Assembly: GCA_022652545.1 (NCBI GenBank)
Contig: JALCRM010000014.1
Location: forward strand, 1-48,735
Reading direction: 5' to 3'
DNA from: Lachnospiraceae bacterium
Lineage (GTDB): Bacteria; Bacillota; Clostridia; Lachnospirales; Lachnospiraceae
Length of the DNA stretch: 48,735 bases
Shown: positions 36,032-43,248 of the stretch, piece after piece
How the letters are laid out: each line of letters opens with the position of its first letter
Numbering within the stretch: the first letter of the stretch is position 1
Position numbers and translations under genes: made by a program
The notes under the pieces: model-generated
The model's input: only the letters and a program-made list of their open reading frames with translations
The model's database searches: none
What the model was told of the DNA's origin: nothing

Positions 36032-36883
36032 TCAACGATCCGCAAAGGACCTGCGGTATCCGGTGGGCGTCTTTCCGGTCTTTTTCCGGAAGCAGGTACA
36101 GAAGGCACTTTCCGAGGAAAAACCGGTCGAAAAGCATATCTGTTTCGGTGAATCCCCGGTCGTCTTCAGCAGGAACCTGGCAGTGTCGATACGGGTATTC
36201 ACCAGATATTCGTGCGGTGTGAAGCCGGTTGCTGCCTTGAACAGACGGATGAAGTGGAATGTACTCAGCATGGCATGTGCCGCCATATCCCCGACACTGA
36301 TGTCCTCCGCGAAATGTTCCCCGATGTAGGAGACCGCCTCTTCGATCCTCTCGGCGTTGCTGTCACATTCTGCATCTGCCTGCTTCAGCAGAAGCAGCGA
36401 AGTGAGGATGTCCGTGATCAGCTTGGAGATCATTGCCTCGCGGATCGGCTCGTTTGACGAGAATACTTCATAAAGATGACGCAGGCCCCGTACTGCCGGG
36501 CTGGATTCATTCATGGGCAGCAGATTCCCGAATCTGGAAGTGATGAGCTGATAATAGGCCCGGGCCATAGGTCCGTCAAAGTGGAGCCAGACCGCTTCCC
36601 ACCCGGAAGAGGTCCAGTATCCGTGCGGAAGATAGCAGTCGAGCAGAAGCATGCTGCCGGCCTCCGCCTTTTCTTCTCTGCCGTCCAGGTCGTAGGTCAT
36701 GTTCCCGGAGCTTATATACATGAGTTCAAAACTGTCATAGGAATTCCGATGCTGGTAATACTCCGGCTCATATATGAAATCGCCCATACAGATCGGATAA
36801 AAAAAGGTGCTGCGGGCCGTCATGCTCGCCGAGTACATGTAAAATTCCGATTCCAGAGCCACATGTGCTTCGCTTGTTTTCAA
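36032..36883 (-). CDS. AraC/XylS-family transcriptional regulator
   Basis: A 283-residue regulator. An N-terminal cupin-like sensor (about 15-130; GSMLLLDCYLPHGYWTSS) is followed by two C-terminal helix-turn-helix motifs (about 185-283; ISVGDMAAHAMLSTFHFIRL and QICFSTGFSSESAFCTCFRK) and the family ending TPTGYR. TTG 36883 is the chosen start because GGGGGAG lies 7 nt upstream; no ATG with a good site is nearby. It is divergent from the MATE gene, and the GH-D hydrolase follows the MATE gene, so these are likely targets. It is unrelated to the second AraC gene in the sugar operon except by family. Confidence 0.87.
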   Translation of the reverse strand: MKTSEAHVALESEFYMYSASMTARSTFFYPICMGDFIYEPEYYQHRNSYDSFELMYISSGNMTYDLDGREEKAEAGSMLLLDCYLPHGYWTSSGWEAVWLHFDGPMARAYYQLITSRFGNLLPMNESSPAVRGLRHLYEVFSSNEPIREAMISKLITDILTSLLLLKQADAECDSNAERIEEAVSYIGEHFAEDISVGDMAAHAMLSTFHFIRLFKAATGFTPHEYLVNTRIDTARFLLKTTGDSPKQICFSTGFSSESAFCTCFRKKTGKTPTGYRRSFADR

Positions 36884-36938
36884 AATTCCACTCCCCCTGA
36901 CAATCGTAATACGGATCCTTAAGACCCTCCTTTTATGC

Positions 36939-36966
36939 ATTATAAACAAAAAGAAACAGAAGTTGA
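36939..36966 (-). promoter_or_regulatory. Candidate promoter of the AraC gene
   Basis: On the minus strand, TCAACT (36966-36961) and a perfect TATAAT (36944-36939) are separated by 16 bp, 56 bp upstream of the proposed TTG start. The -35 is poor, as is common for regulated promoters. Confidence 0.4.
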
Positions 36967-37080
36967 TGCAAGCGCAATTTTTATAAATGTGTGAGCAATT
37001 ACTGCTAATGTGCAGGCAGCAAAAAAGATATACCCTTGCAGTCAAAACCGGTCTGGTCCGAGAGCCGGTCCAAGGATATG

Positions 37081-38451
37081 ATGAAAAAAGCCTGGCATTT
37101 GATGGATCCATCCATCACAAATATAAAAACAGAAAAGGGAACGCTTTCCCTGCGGCAGTTGTTTTTCCCGTTTTTTATTGAGCAGGTCCTCGTCAACCTG
37201 ATGGGGACGGTAAACACGCTGGTCCTCGGACACTATTCCGATGAATCCGTGGCGGCGGTAGGCGCCGCGAACCAGGTCCTTCAGCTGGTCTATACTTTTT
37301 TCGCGGTGGTGAGCGGCGGCGCTTCCATTGTGATCAGCCACCGGCTCGGGGAAGCCAGAGAAAAGGAAGCCTCCGACACTGCTTTCGCCGCGCTGGCGGT
37401 CAGTACGTTTCTGAGTCTTTCCGTCAGTGCCGTTCTGGTAAACTTCACCGTCCCCATGATGAAGGCTCTCAATCTTACAGGTTCCGCGCTGGGCATGGCG
37501 ATCTCCTATTTCCGCATCAGCATCTGTTTTTCCGCCGTGCAGGGCATCGTCCTGGCAATTTCAGCGATCCTCCGAAGCTACGGCAGACCCGGGCCTGCCG
37601 TAGCCGCTTCCGTGCTTATGAATGCGCTGAATGCAATGCTGAACTGGATCGTCGTATTCCGGCCGTTTGAGACGCCGCTTTCCGGTGCATCGGGGATCGC
37701 GGTATCAGGTGTCATCAGCCGGATATCCGCACTGCTCATGATCAGCATCTTCCTGAAAAACAGCGGCCTGAGGCTTGGCCTTCGGCATAAAAAGCTGTCT
37801 GCCCTTAAAAGCGCGGCAAACATTTTGAAGATAGGGCTCCCGGGAGGCGTCTCCAACCTTTCCTACTCCTTCTCCCAGGTCGTCTCGACCGCCATCCTGG
37901 GAACACTGGGGACACTGGTGCTTTCGACCAGGATCTACGTATCTTCGATCGTATTTTATGTATATGTGACCGGCATGTCCCTGGGCATGTCCGTTTCGAT
38001 CCTGGTCGGATGGCTGGCCGGGGCCGGGGAATACGACAAGGTATGCAGACTGAACCGTCAGACCCTGCGGCTGGCTGTACTGCTGAACGTTTCCCTGTCG
38101 ATATGCCTGTATCTGGTCTGCAGGCCACTCATGTCCCTGTTCACTTCGAGGGCAGAGATCCTGCAGATGGCGGGAAAGATCTTTTTTATCGACATTTTCG
38201 TGGAACTGGGGAGGGGCATAAATCATATAGAAGAAAACACTCTGCGCGGTGCCGGGGACGTTTTCTTCCCTATGGCGGTCTCCATCGCTTCCTGCTGGGG
38301 TATCAGCATACTTTTTTCTTATGTACTGGGCATTCGCATGGGGCTCGGACTTTACGGCTGCTGGATCGCGTTCATGCTGGATGAACTCTTCCGGGGCACG
38401 CTGCTGTCCGCGCGCTTCCGGTCAGGAAAATGGAAGTGCAGCAAAGTATAA
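37081..38451 (+). CDS. MATE-family transporter
   Basis: A 456-residue membrane protein with 12 predicted helices, fitting the multidrug and toxin extrusion family of cation-coupled exporters. The family pattern is clear in GTVNTLVLGHYSDESVAAVG, then ANQVLQLVY, GGASIVISHRLGEAREKEA and AILRSYGRPGPAVAASVLMN. ATG 37081 follows AAGG by 5 bp; ATG 37078 is the alternative. A small hairpin (ACCGG / CCGGT, 37047-37069) lies just before the ribosome-binding site. It sits between an AraC regulator and a glycoside hydrolase. The substrate could be a toxic compound or a metabolite. It is followed after 67 bp by the GH-D gene. Confidence 0.88.
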   Translation: MKKAWHLMDPSITNIKTEKGTLSLRQLFFPFFIEQVLVNLMGTVNTLVLGHYSDESVAAVGAANQVLQLVYTFFAVVSGGASIVISHRLGEAREKEASDTAFAALAVSTFLSLSVSAVLVNFTVPMMKALNLTGSALGMAISYFRISICFSAVQGIVLAISAILRSYGRPGPAVAASVLMNALNAMLNWIVVFRPFETPLSGASGIAVSGVISRISALLMISIFLKNSGLRLGLRHKKLSALKSAANILKIGLPGGVSNLSYSFSQVVSTAILGTLGTLVLSTRIYVSSIVFYVYVTGMSLGMSVSILVGWLAGAGEYDKVCRLNRQTLRLAVLLNVSLSICLYLVCRPLMSLFTSRAEILQMAGKIFFIDIFVELGRGINHIEENTLRGAGDVFFPMAVSIASCWGISILFSYVLGIRMGLGLYGCWIAFMLDELFRGTLLSARFRSGKWKCSKV

Positions 38452-38486
38452 CAGGAAGACGGCAGCATCAGGCTTCCGTCGTAATG

Positions 38487-38492
38487 TATAAT
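38487..38492 (+). promoter_or_regulatory. Candidate -10 box of the GH-D hydrolase gene
   Basis: A perfect TATAAT lies 27 bp before ATG 38519, in the 67-bp gap after the MATE gene. No good -35 is seen. It may be an activator-dependent internal promoter. Confidence 0.3.
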
Positions 38493-38518
38493 CATTCTGT
38501 CAACAGGAAAGGACGGCT

Positions 38519-40474
38519 ATGAAAAACAGTACGGAAATCGGAAAAGAATACGAATGGACATATGCGGGGAACGGAGAATTCAGGCTCAGCAAGGGCGGCA
38601 GAGAGCTCTTTCTGGCGTATGCGGCTGCCGAAAGCACTGACGGACGCAGTATAGACACGCGGCACGCGAAGGAAGATAACGTGCCGGAAGACGGTACACC
38701 CGGAAAACAGTTCACTTTCAGGACTGCTGACGGGCTGGTCCTCCGGGAAGACCTGTACCTCGACGAAGCCGGGCTGCCCTGCGTTTCCTGCACGCTCAGC
38801 GACAGCTGCAGCAGGGAAGTGACGACAAGGAAACTGATCCCGCTGATCGCTTACGGATCGGAAACGGAAAAGACCGGGCTGTGGAAAAGCCTGGCTTCCG
38901 AAATGCTGCTGGTCCCTTACGATAACACGATGTGGAGCAGATACGAGACTGCCCATCTGCGCCCCGGAAGGATCAGCTACGATCTGTCCGAACTGATCTC
39001 CGGATACAGTAAGAAGGCTCTCCTGTTCGGTGCCCTGGATTTTGATGTCTGGAAAAACGCGGTCGTCTGTTCTGCGTACGATTCCAGAAAGCTCGAGCTG
39101 CGGAGCGGAATCGCCGACGGCGGCACGCACGATTCCCTGCCGCACGGTGCCGTATCCGGTCCGCGGGTGACTTCTTCAAGGTTTGTGGTACTCTACGGCG
39201 GGGACTACCGCGATCTCCTGGAACAGTACGGTGAAGCGGTCAGCCGAATGACCTCTCCCCTCAAATGGGAACAGAGCGTCCCGTTCGGATGGAACAGCTG
39301 GTCCGCGCATCAGCATACCATCGATTTCCGGAAAGCCTCCTTCGCTTCCGCCTTCATCGAAAATAACCTGCAGCACGAAGGCTATGCAAACGGCGACAAT
39401 ACCGTGAGCATCAACCTGGATGCCGGCTGGACAAAAATGACACAGCAAGAACTGAAGGATTTTGTCACCGAATGCCACCGCCGGGGACAGAAGGCCGGCA
39501 CTTACGATTCCCCTTTTGCCTGCTGGGAAAAAGATCCCGAAAAGGAGATCCCCGAGGTACATGGACATACGTTCTCGGAAATCCTTCTGCGCGGCGAAGA
39601 CGGCAGGATTCTTCCGACCGTGGACGGTGCCGTACCGATGGATGTCACCCACCCCGTCTGGAAGGAAATGATACATAAAAGACTCCGCAGTATCGTGGAC
39701 CTGGGATTTGACTATATAAAACTTGACTTCATGAGCCACGGCGGAATAGAAGGAATGCACTATGACAGCAGCATTTCCACCGGGCGCCAGGCTCTGAATA
39801 TGGGATACTCGCTGATCAGGGACGCGCTTTCCGAAAAAAGCACGGGAAGAAAGATATTCATCAGCCTTTCCATCGCTCCTCTCTTCCCCTGCGGATACGG
39901 GCACGCGCGGCGCTTTTCGTGCGATGCCTTCGGCTGCGCCGAGGATGTCGCCTATGTGCTGAATGCGCAGACATACGCCTGGTGGGAGAATCAAAGGCTC
40001 TATGCCTGCAATGACCCCGACCATATATGCCTGAAGAGAAGTTTCTGCGCCGACAGGGACAGCACGCCCGGAGAAGCGAGAGCCAGATATACTTCCGCCG
40101 TAATAGCCGGCGGCGTGATGATGCTGAGCGAAGACTTTTCCGATGCGGAGGGAGGAAAACGCGCCCGCGAACTCGCCACAGTGCGGGAGATCAACGAGCT
40201 TGTCATTTCCCGGACGGCCTTCCGACCGACCGGGACCGCCGAAGGAAATGCCTGCCGTGTTTTTACCGCGTCATCCGGCCGGACAGAATATCTGGCTGTT
40301 TTCAACCCGGAGCAGAGTGACTGCCGGATCACCGTAACATCGGGCCTTACCGGATCCGAACTGCATTCCTCCTACACTGACCTCTGGAGCGGCAGAAAGA
40401 TCTCTGCCGTGCACGGTGCGCTGGAGATAAGCTTTGAAGGCTGTGACGCAATGATCCTGCGGTCAGACAGCTGA
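38519..40474 (+). CDS. Clan GH-D glycoside hydrolase (GH27/GH36-type alpha-galactosidase-like)
   Basis: A 651-residue intracellular retaining glycosidase, as no signal peptide is seen. An N-terminal beta-sandwich (about 1-240) precedes a TIM barrel (about 250-560) with the hallmark VPFGWNSWSAHQ, then VSINLDAGWTKM, and the nucleophile motif FDYIKLDFMSHGG (Asp after the Lys-Leu pair). A C-terminal beta domain ends the protein (ACRVFTASSGRTEYLAVFNP). Family members release terminal alpha-galactose or alpha-GalNAc. Those sugars cap fucosylated host glycans, which fits the convergent fucose operon. GH27 versus GH36 and the exact substrate cannot be decided by eye. Confidence 0.82.
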   Translation: MKNSTEIGKEYEWTYAGNGEFRLSKGGRELFLAYAAAESTDGRSIDTRHAKEDNVPEDGTPGKQFTFRTADGLVLREDLYLDEAGLPCVSCTLSDSCSREVTTRKLIPLIAYGSETEKTGLWKSLASEMLLVPYDNTMWSRYETAHLRPGRISYDLSELISGYSKKALLFGALDFDVWKNAVVCSAYDSRKLELRSGIADGGTHDSLPHGAVSGPRVTSSRFVVLYGGDYRDLLEQYGEAVSRMTSPLKWEQSVPFGWNSWSAHQHTIDFRKASFASAFIENNLQHEGYANGDNTVSINLDAGWTKMTQQELKDFVTECHRRGQKAGTYDSPFACWEKDPEKEIPEVHGHTFSEILLRGEDGRILPTVDGAVPMDVTHPVWKEMIHKRLRSIVDLGFDYIKLDFMSHGGIEGMHYDSSISTGRQALNMGYSLIRDALSEKSTGRKIFISLSIAPLFPCGYGHARRFSCDAFGCAEDVAYVLNAQTYAWWENQRLYACNDPDHICLKRSFCADRDSTPGEARARYTSAVIAGGVMMLSEDFSDAEGGKRARELATVREINELVISRTAFRPTGTAEGNACRVFTASSGRTEYLAVFNPEQSDCRITVTSGLTGSELHSSYTDLWSGRKISAVHGALEISFEGCDAMILRSDS

Positions 40475-40481
40475 CCGCAGG
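40456..40481 (+). terminator. Perfect 11-bp hairpin overlapping the stop codon of the GH-D gene
   Basis: cctgcggtcag / ctgaccgcagg with a 4-nt loop spans the TGA at 40472-40474. No U-run follows, so it may protect the 3' end or terminate weakly. The region between the convergent stops (40474 and 40521) has no other signal. Confidence 0.5.
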
Positions 40482-40520
40482 ACCGCCTTTCACAGACTGC
40501 AATATTCCCGGGACCCTTTA

Positions 40521-42290
40521 CTAACGGTACAGCGGTCCGTACGCCCTGCATGCCGCCATGTCCGTGGAGTCCAGTTCCCTGGCTCCGAAAGAAGACCAGG
40601 CATGCGGGCGGAAAATATCTTCTTCCTTTACATTGTGCATAGTGACAGGAATGCGCAGCATCGACGCCAGCGTGATCAGGTCCGCGCCGACATGACCGTA
40701 TAGAAAGGCTCCGTGATTCGCGCCCCAGTTTGCCATGACGGAGTAGACATCCCTGAAGGCACCCCTGCCGTCCGTATCCGGGACGAACCACGTCGTAGGC
40801 CATGTGGGATCCGTGCGGCTGTCGATCGCCCTGGAAACATCTTCCGGAAGTACGATACTGCTCCCTTCCGCGATCTGCAGCACCGGTCCGATCCCTTCCA
40901 CAAGGTTGACCCTGGCCAGTGTCAGGGGCATTTCGGCACCTGTCATGAAATGGGACGAATATCCGCCGCCGCGGAACTGGCAAAGCTCAGCCGGACACCA
41001 GTCCGTTGCCTGCAGGCAGGCCTTGATATCCTTCTGCCTCATCTCCCACCAGGGCTTCATTACATGTTTTCCCTCTGCATCTTCCGATGCCGCGCTCGCA
41101 TCGAGGCAGGTGGAACCGGAATTGATGAGGTGGATGAAACCGCCCGCGGCATGCCCGGACGGCTGCCAGCCGGTCACCCGCTTTACGGCATCCGGACTCC
41201 AGTAGCACCTGATGTCCGAAAAGCCGCTTGCGCAGCCGGTCAGAAGGTTGCCGAACAGCATCGCAAGGCCGTTCAGATTGTCATTTTCCGTTGCAAAGAT
41301 GCGGGGCTGCTTTTTTCCTGTCCAGTCAAAACTGGAATTCATGATGGCCTCGGTAAAGTCTCCGTTCGGCTTGTAGTCCGTCCACATCCGCTGCCCCTGA
41401 AATCCTGCAAAGATCGCATTTCTGCCGAGAGCTTCCTCTTTGAATCCCATCTCTGCGAGCTTGTCGTTGCCGAGCATGATGTCTCTCACGATCATGGTCA
41501 TTTTTACAACGAACTCCCACTCCGCTTCTTTCTGTGCAGCGCTGTGTTTTCTGGAGTCCGGATTGGGATCGTGCCCTTCCCGGCAGTTTTTCTTTACCCA
41601 GGAAAGCGCTTTTTCGAACTCCTCGTGATCGTAGATCCCCTGGTCTATCCTGCGCAGGATCTCGGTCATGTCGACCCATTCCGGCCGCATCCCGAGGTAG
41701 TGGATATAGAAGGACGGATCCAGGAACGAGCCCATGATGCCCATGGAAACAGCGCCGAAGCCTACGTACGCCTTGTTCCGCAGTTCCCCGACAGCCAGAG
41801 CGCATCTCGCGAAACGCAGGATCTTCTCCGCAACATCCTCCGGTATCGAGTCATCGTCCATATCCTGCACATCTTTTCCGTATATGGAAAAGCACGGCAG
41901 TTTCATCTGATTGTGCGCCGCCAGGGCGGAGGCAAGATATACCGCGCCGGGCCTTTCGGTGCCGTTGAATCCCCAGATCGCCTTCGTCGTCATGGGATCG
42001 ATGTCTATCGTTTCCAGAGGATAGCACCAGCTTGGGGTGACGCTCAGTGTAGCCGTGACATTCTGAGCGGCAAATTCCGCCGCACACCTTGCGGCCTCCT
42101 CCCCGCCGGCGATGCTGCCGCTGAAAATAAGAACCCTGGCCGGTGTGCCGTCCGCATTGAACACATTCTTTTCAATGAGCGTTTTGGCGGCATGCGCCAT
42201 TCTGCTGACTTTGCCTTCCAGCGCGTCCCTGATCCCAAGACGCCTGGAGTCTACGATCGGCCTGATTCCGATCACAGGATACTGTTGCAT
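40521..42290 (-). CDS. fucI: L-fucose isomerase
   Basis: A 589-residue cytosolic, Mn-dependent aldose-ketose isomerase converting L-fucose to L-fuculose (also D-arabinose to D-ribulose). The length matches the about 590-residue Escherichia coli enzyme. Family landmarks are IGIRPIVDSRRLGIRDALEG, FSGSIAGGEEAARCAAEF, IWGFNGTERPGAVYLA, the metal-ligand region FATENDNLNGLAMLFGN and NHGAFLYGHVGADL near the C-terminus. ATG 42290 has GGAGG seven bases upstream; longer in-frame starts run into the previous gene. It is the last gene of the sugar operon. Two hairpins sit in the 82-bp gap before it, suggesting separate post-transcriptional control. Confidence 0.96.
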   Translation of the reverse strand: MQQYPVIGIRPIVDSRRLGIRDALEGKVSRMAHAAKTLIEKNVFNADGTPARVLIFSGSIAGGEEAARCAAEFAAQNVTATLSVTPSWCYPLETIDIDPMTTKAIWGFNGTERPGAVYLASALAAHNQMKLPCFSIYGKDVQDMDDDSIPEDVAEKILRFARCALAVGELRNKAYVGFGAVSMGIMGSFLDPSFYIHYLGMRPEWVDMTEILRRIDQGIYDHEEFEKALSWVKKNCREGHDPNPDSRKHSAAQKEAEWEFVVKMTMIVRDIMLGNDKLAEMGFKEEALGRNAIFAGFQGQRMWTDYKPNGDFTEAIMNSSFDWTGKKQPRIFATENDNLNGLAMLFGNLLTGCASGFSDIRCYWSPDAVKRVTGWQPSGHAAGGFIHLINSGSTCLDASAASEDAEGKHVMKPWWEMRQKDIKACLQATDWCPAELCQFRGGGYSSHFMTGAEMPLTLARVNLVEGIGPVLQIAEGSSIVLPEDVSRAIDSRTDPTWPTTWFVPDTDGRGAFRDVYSVMANWGANHGAFLYGHVGADLITLASMLRIPVTMHNVKEEDIFRPHAWSSFGARELDSTDMAACRAYGPLYR

Positions 42291-42306
42291 ACCTACACCT
42301 CCATGA

Positions 42307-42325
42307 GGAGAACCAAAGGTTCTCC
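42307..42325 (-). promoter_or_regulatory. Hairpin just upstream of the fucI ribosome-binding site
   Basis: A perfect 8-bp stem (ggagaacc / ggttctcc) with a 3-nt loop ends 4 bp before the GGAGG site of fucI. It could block or tune ribosome access or stabilise the fucI message. Confidence 0.55.
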
Positions 42326-42332
42326 GAATAGG

Positions 42333-42365
42333 GCAGCCGGTGCCGCTCTTTGGCACCGATGCTGC
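42333..42365 (-). terminator. Hairpin between the epimerase gene and fucI
   Basis: A 7-bp stem (cggtgcc / ggcaccg, 7-nt loop) is extended by gcagc / gctgc across a 2-nt bulge. It begins 7 bp after the epimerase stop. There is no clean U-tract, so partial termination or RNA-end protection inside the operon is likely. Confidence 0.5.
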
Positions 42366-42372
42366 GGTTCGT

Positions 42373-43236
42373 TCAGAATACATACCGCAGGAATGCGACA
42401 GAACCTGCCGCATCTGCATCCAGCTGCTTTTCGTCTCCGTTGTCCGAAAGATCGCGCCACACCTTGATATCGCTGCCGATACCGCCGCCCATCTGTACGA
42501 ACGGCTCCATGACGACGGTCCTGTCATACCCGATATCGCGCAGCGCACGACCGATCGCATACCAGGGCAGTCCGCCCTTCCCCGGCACTTTCCGGTTGTT
42601 TTCACCCACGTGGAAATGACCGAGTTTGTCGCCGGCTGTACGGATCGCATCGGGAATGCTGTCCTCTTCGATATTCATGTGGAAAGTATCCAGCATGACC
42701 TTGACCGCGGGAACGTCCACTTCGTCGACGAACGCCCTGCATTCCGCGCTGGTGTTGATCAGATATCCCTCGAACCTGTTCAGGGCTTCAAGACAGTAAT
42801 CCACGCCGCAGCTTTCCGCGATCCTGCCGACGGTGCGTACATTCCGGATGCTGCGCTCGCGGTCCCCCGCCTTGTCGATCGGCCTGCTGTAATCCACCGG
42901 CCAGTAGGAGTAGATACCGCCTCCGAGCGTGTGGATATTCAGTATTTCAAGCTTGCGCAGCATTTCGGTATAAAATGCCACCGCGCGCTTCTGTATCTCC
43001 GGATCGCTGCTGCCGAGGTCTTCCCCCGCGCCGGGCCCATATCCGGCCGTCAGCACGACACCGGCATCCTCGGCCATTTTTCTCATTTCGGAAAGCTCGC
43101 TATCCGGCATGCCTTTCAGCATGGCACAGGAGATCTCCAGGACATCGAAGCCCAGTTTTCCCACTTTTGAAATATATTTTTTCTGGTCCGCATTCCATTC
43201 GTGTTCCCAATAGGCAAAATAAATACCGTATTTCAT
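42373..43236 (-). CDS. D-tagatose/D-allulose 3-epimerase-family sugar isomerase
   Basis: A 287-residue TIM-barrel metal-dependent ketose 3-epimerase. The four metal/catalytic sites of the family are visible: Glu in DYCLEALNRFEGY (about 150), Asp in VMLDTFHMN (about 183), His in GHFHVGENNR (about 209) and Glu in VVMEPFVQMG (about 245). ATG 43236 has AGGAGG at 9 bp. It lies between the GHL6-type hydrolase (12 bp) and fucI. In this setting its substrate may be L-fuculose or another ketose released by the operon. C3 epimerisation of L-fuculose would give 6-deoxy-L-sorbose. That substrate is inference; the family call is firm. Confidence 0.88.
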   Translation of the reverse strand: MKYGIYFAYWEHEWNADQKKYISKVGKLGFDVLEISCAMLKGMPDSELSEMRKMAEDAGVVLTAGYGPGAGEDLGSSDPEIQKRAVAFYTEMLRKLEILNIHTLGGGIYSYWPVDYSRPIDKAGDRERSIRNVRTVGRIAESCGVDYCLEALNRFEGYLINTSAECRAFVDEVDVPAVKVMLDTFHMNIEEDSIPDAIRTAGDKLGHFHVGENNRKVPGKGGLPWYAIGRALRDIGYDRTVVMEPFVQMGGGIGSDIKVWRDLSDNGDEKQLDADAAGSVAFLRYVF

Positions 43237-43248
43237 GTCGTATACCTC

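Noticed and set aside
36884..37080. Riboswitch in the leader of the MATE gene
   Set aside because: Only a 5-bp hairpin before the ribosome-binding site is visible; no known riboswitch core could be recognised.
40713..42467. Plus-strand ORF of 584 codons
   Set aside because: It is antisense to fucI and shows no protein-family motif.
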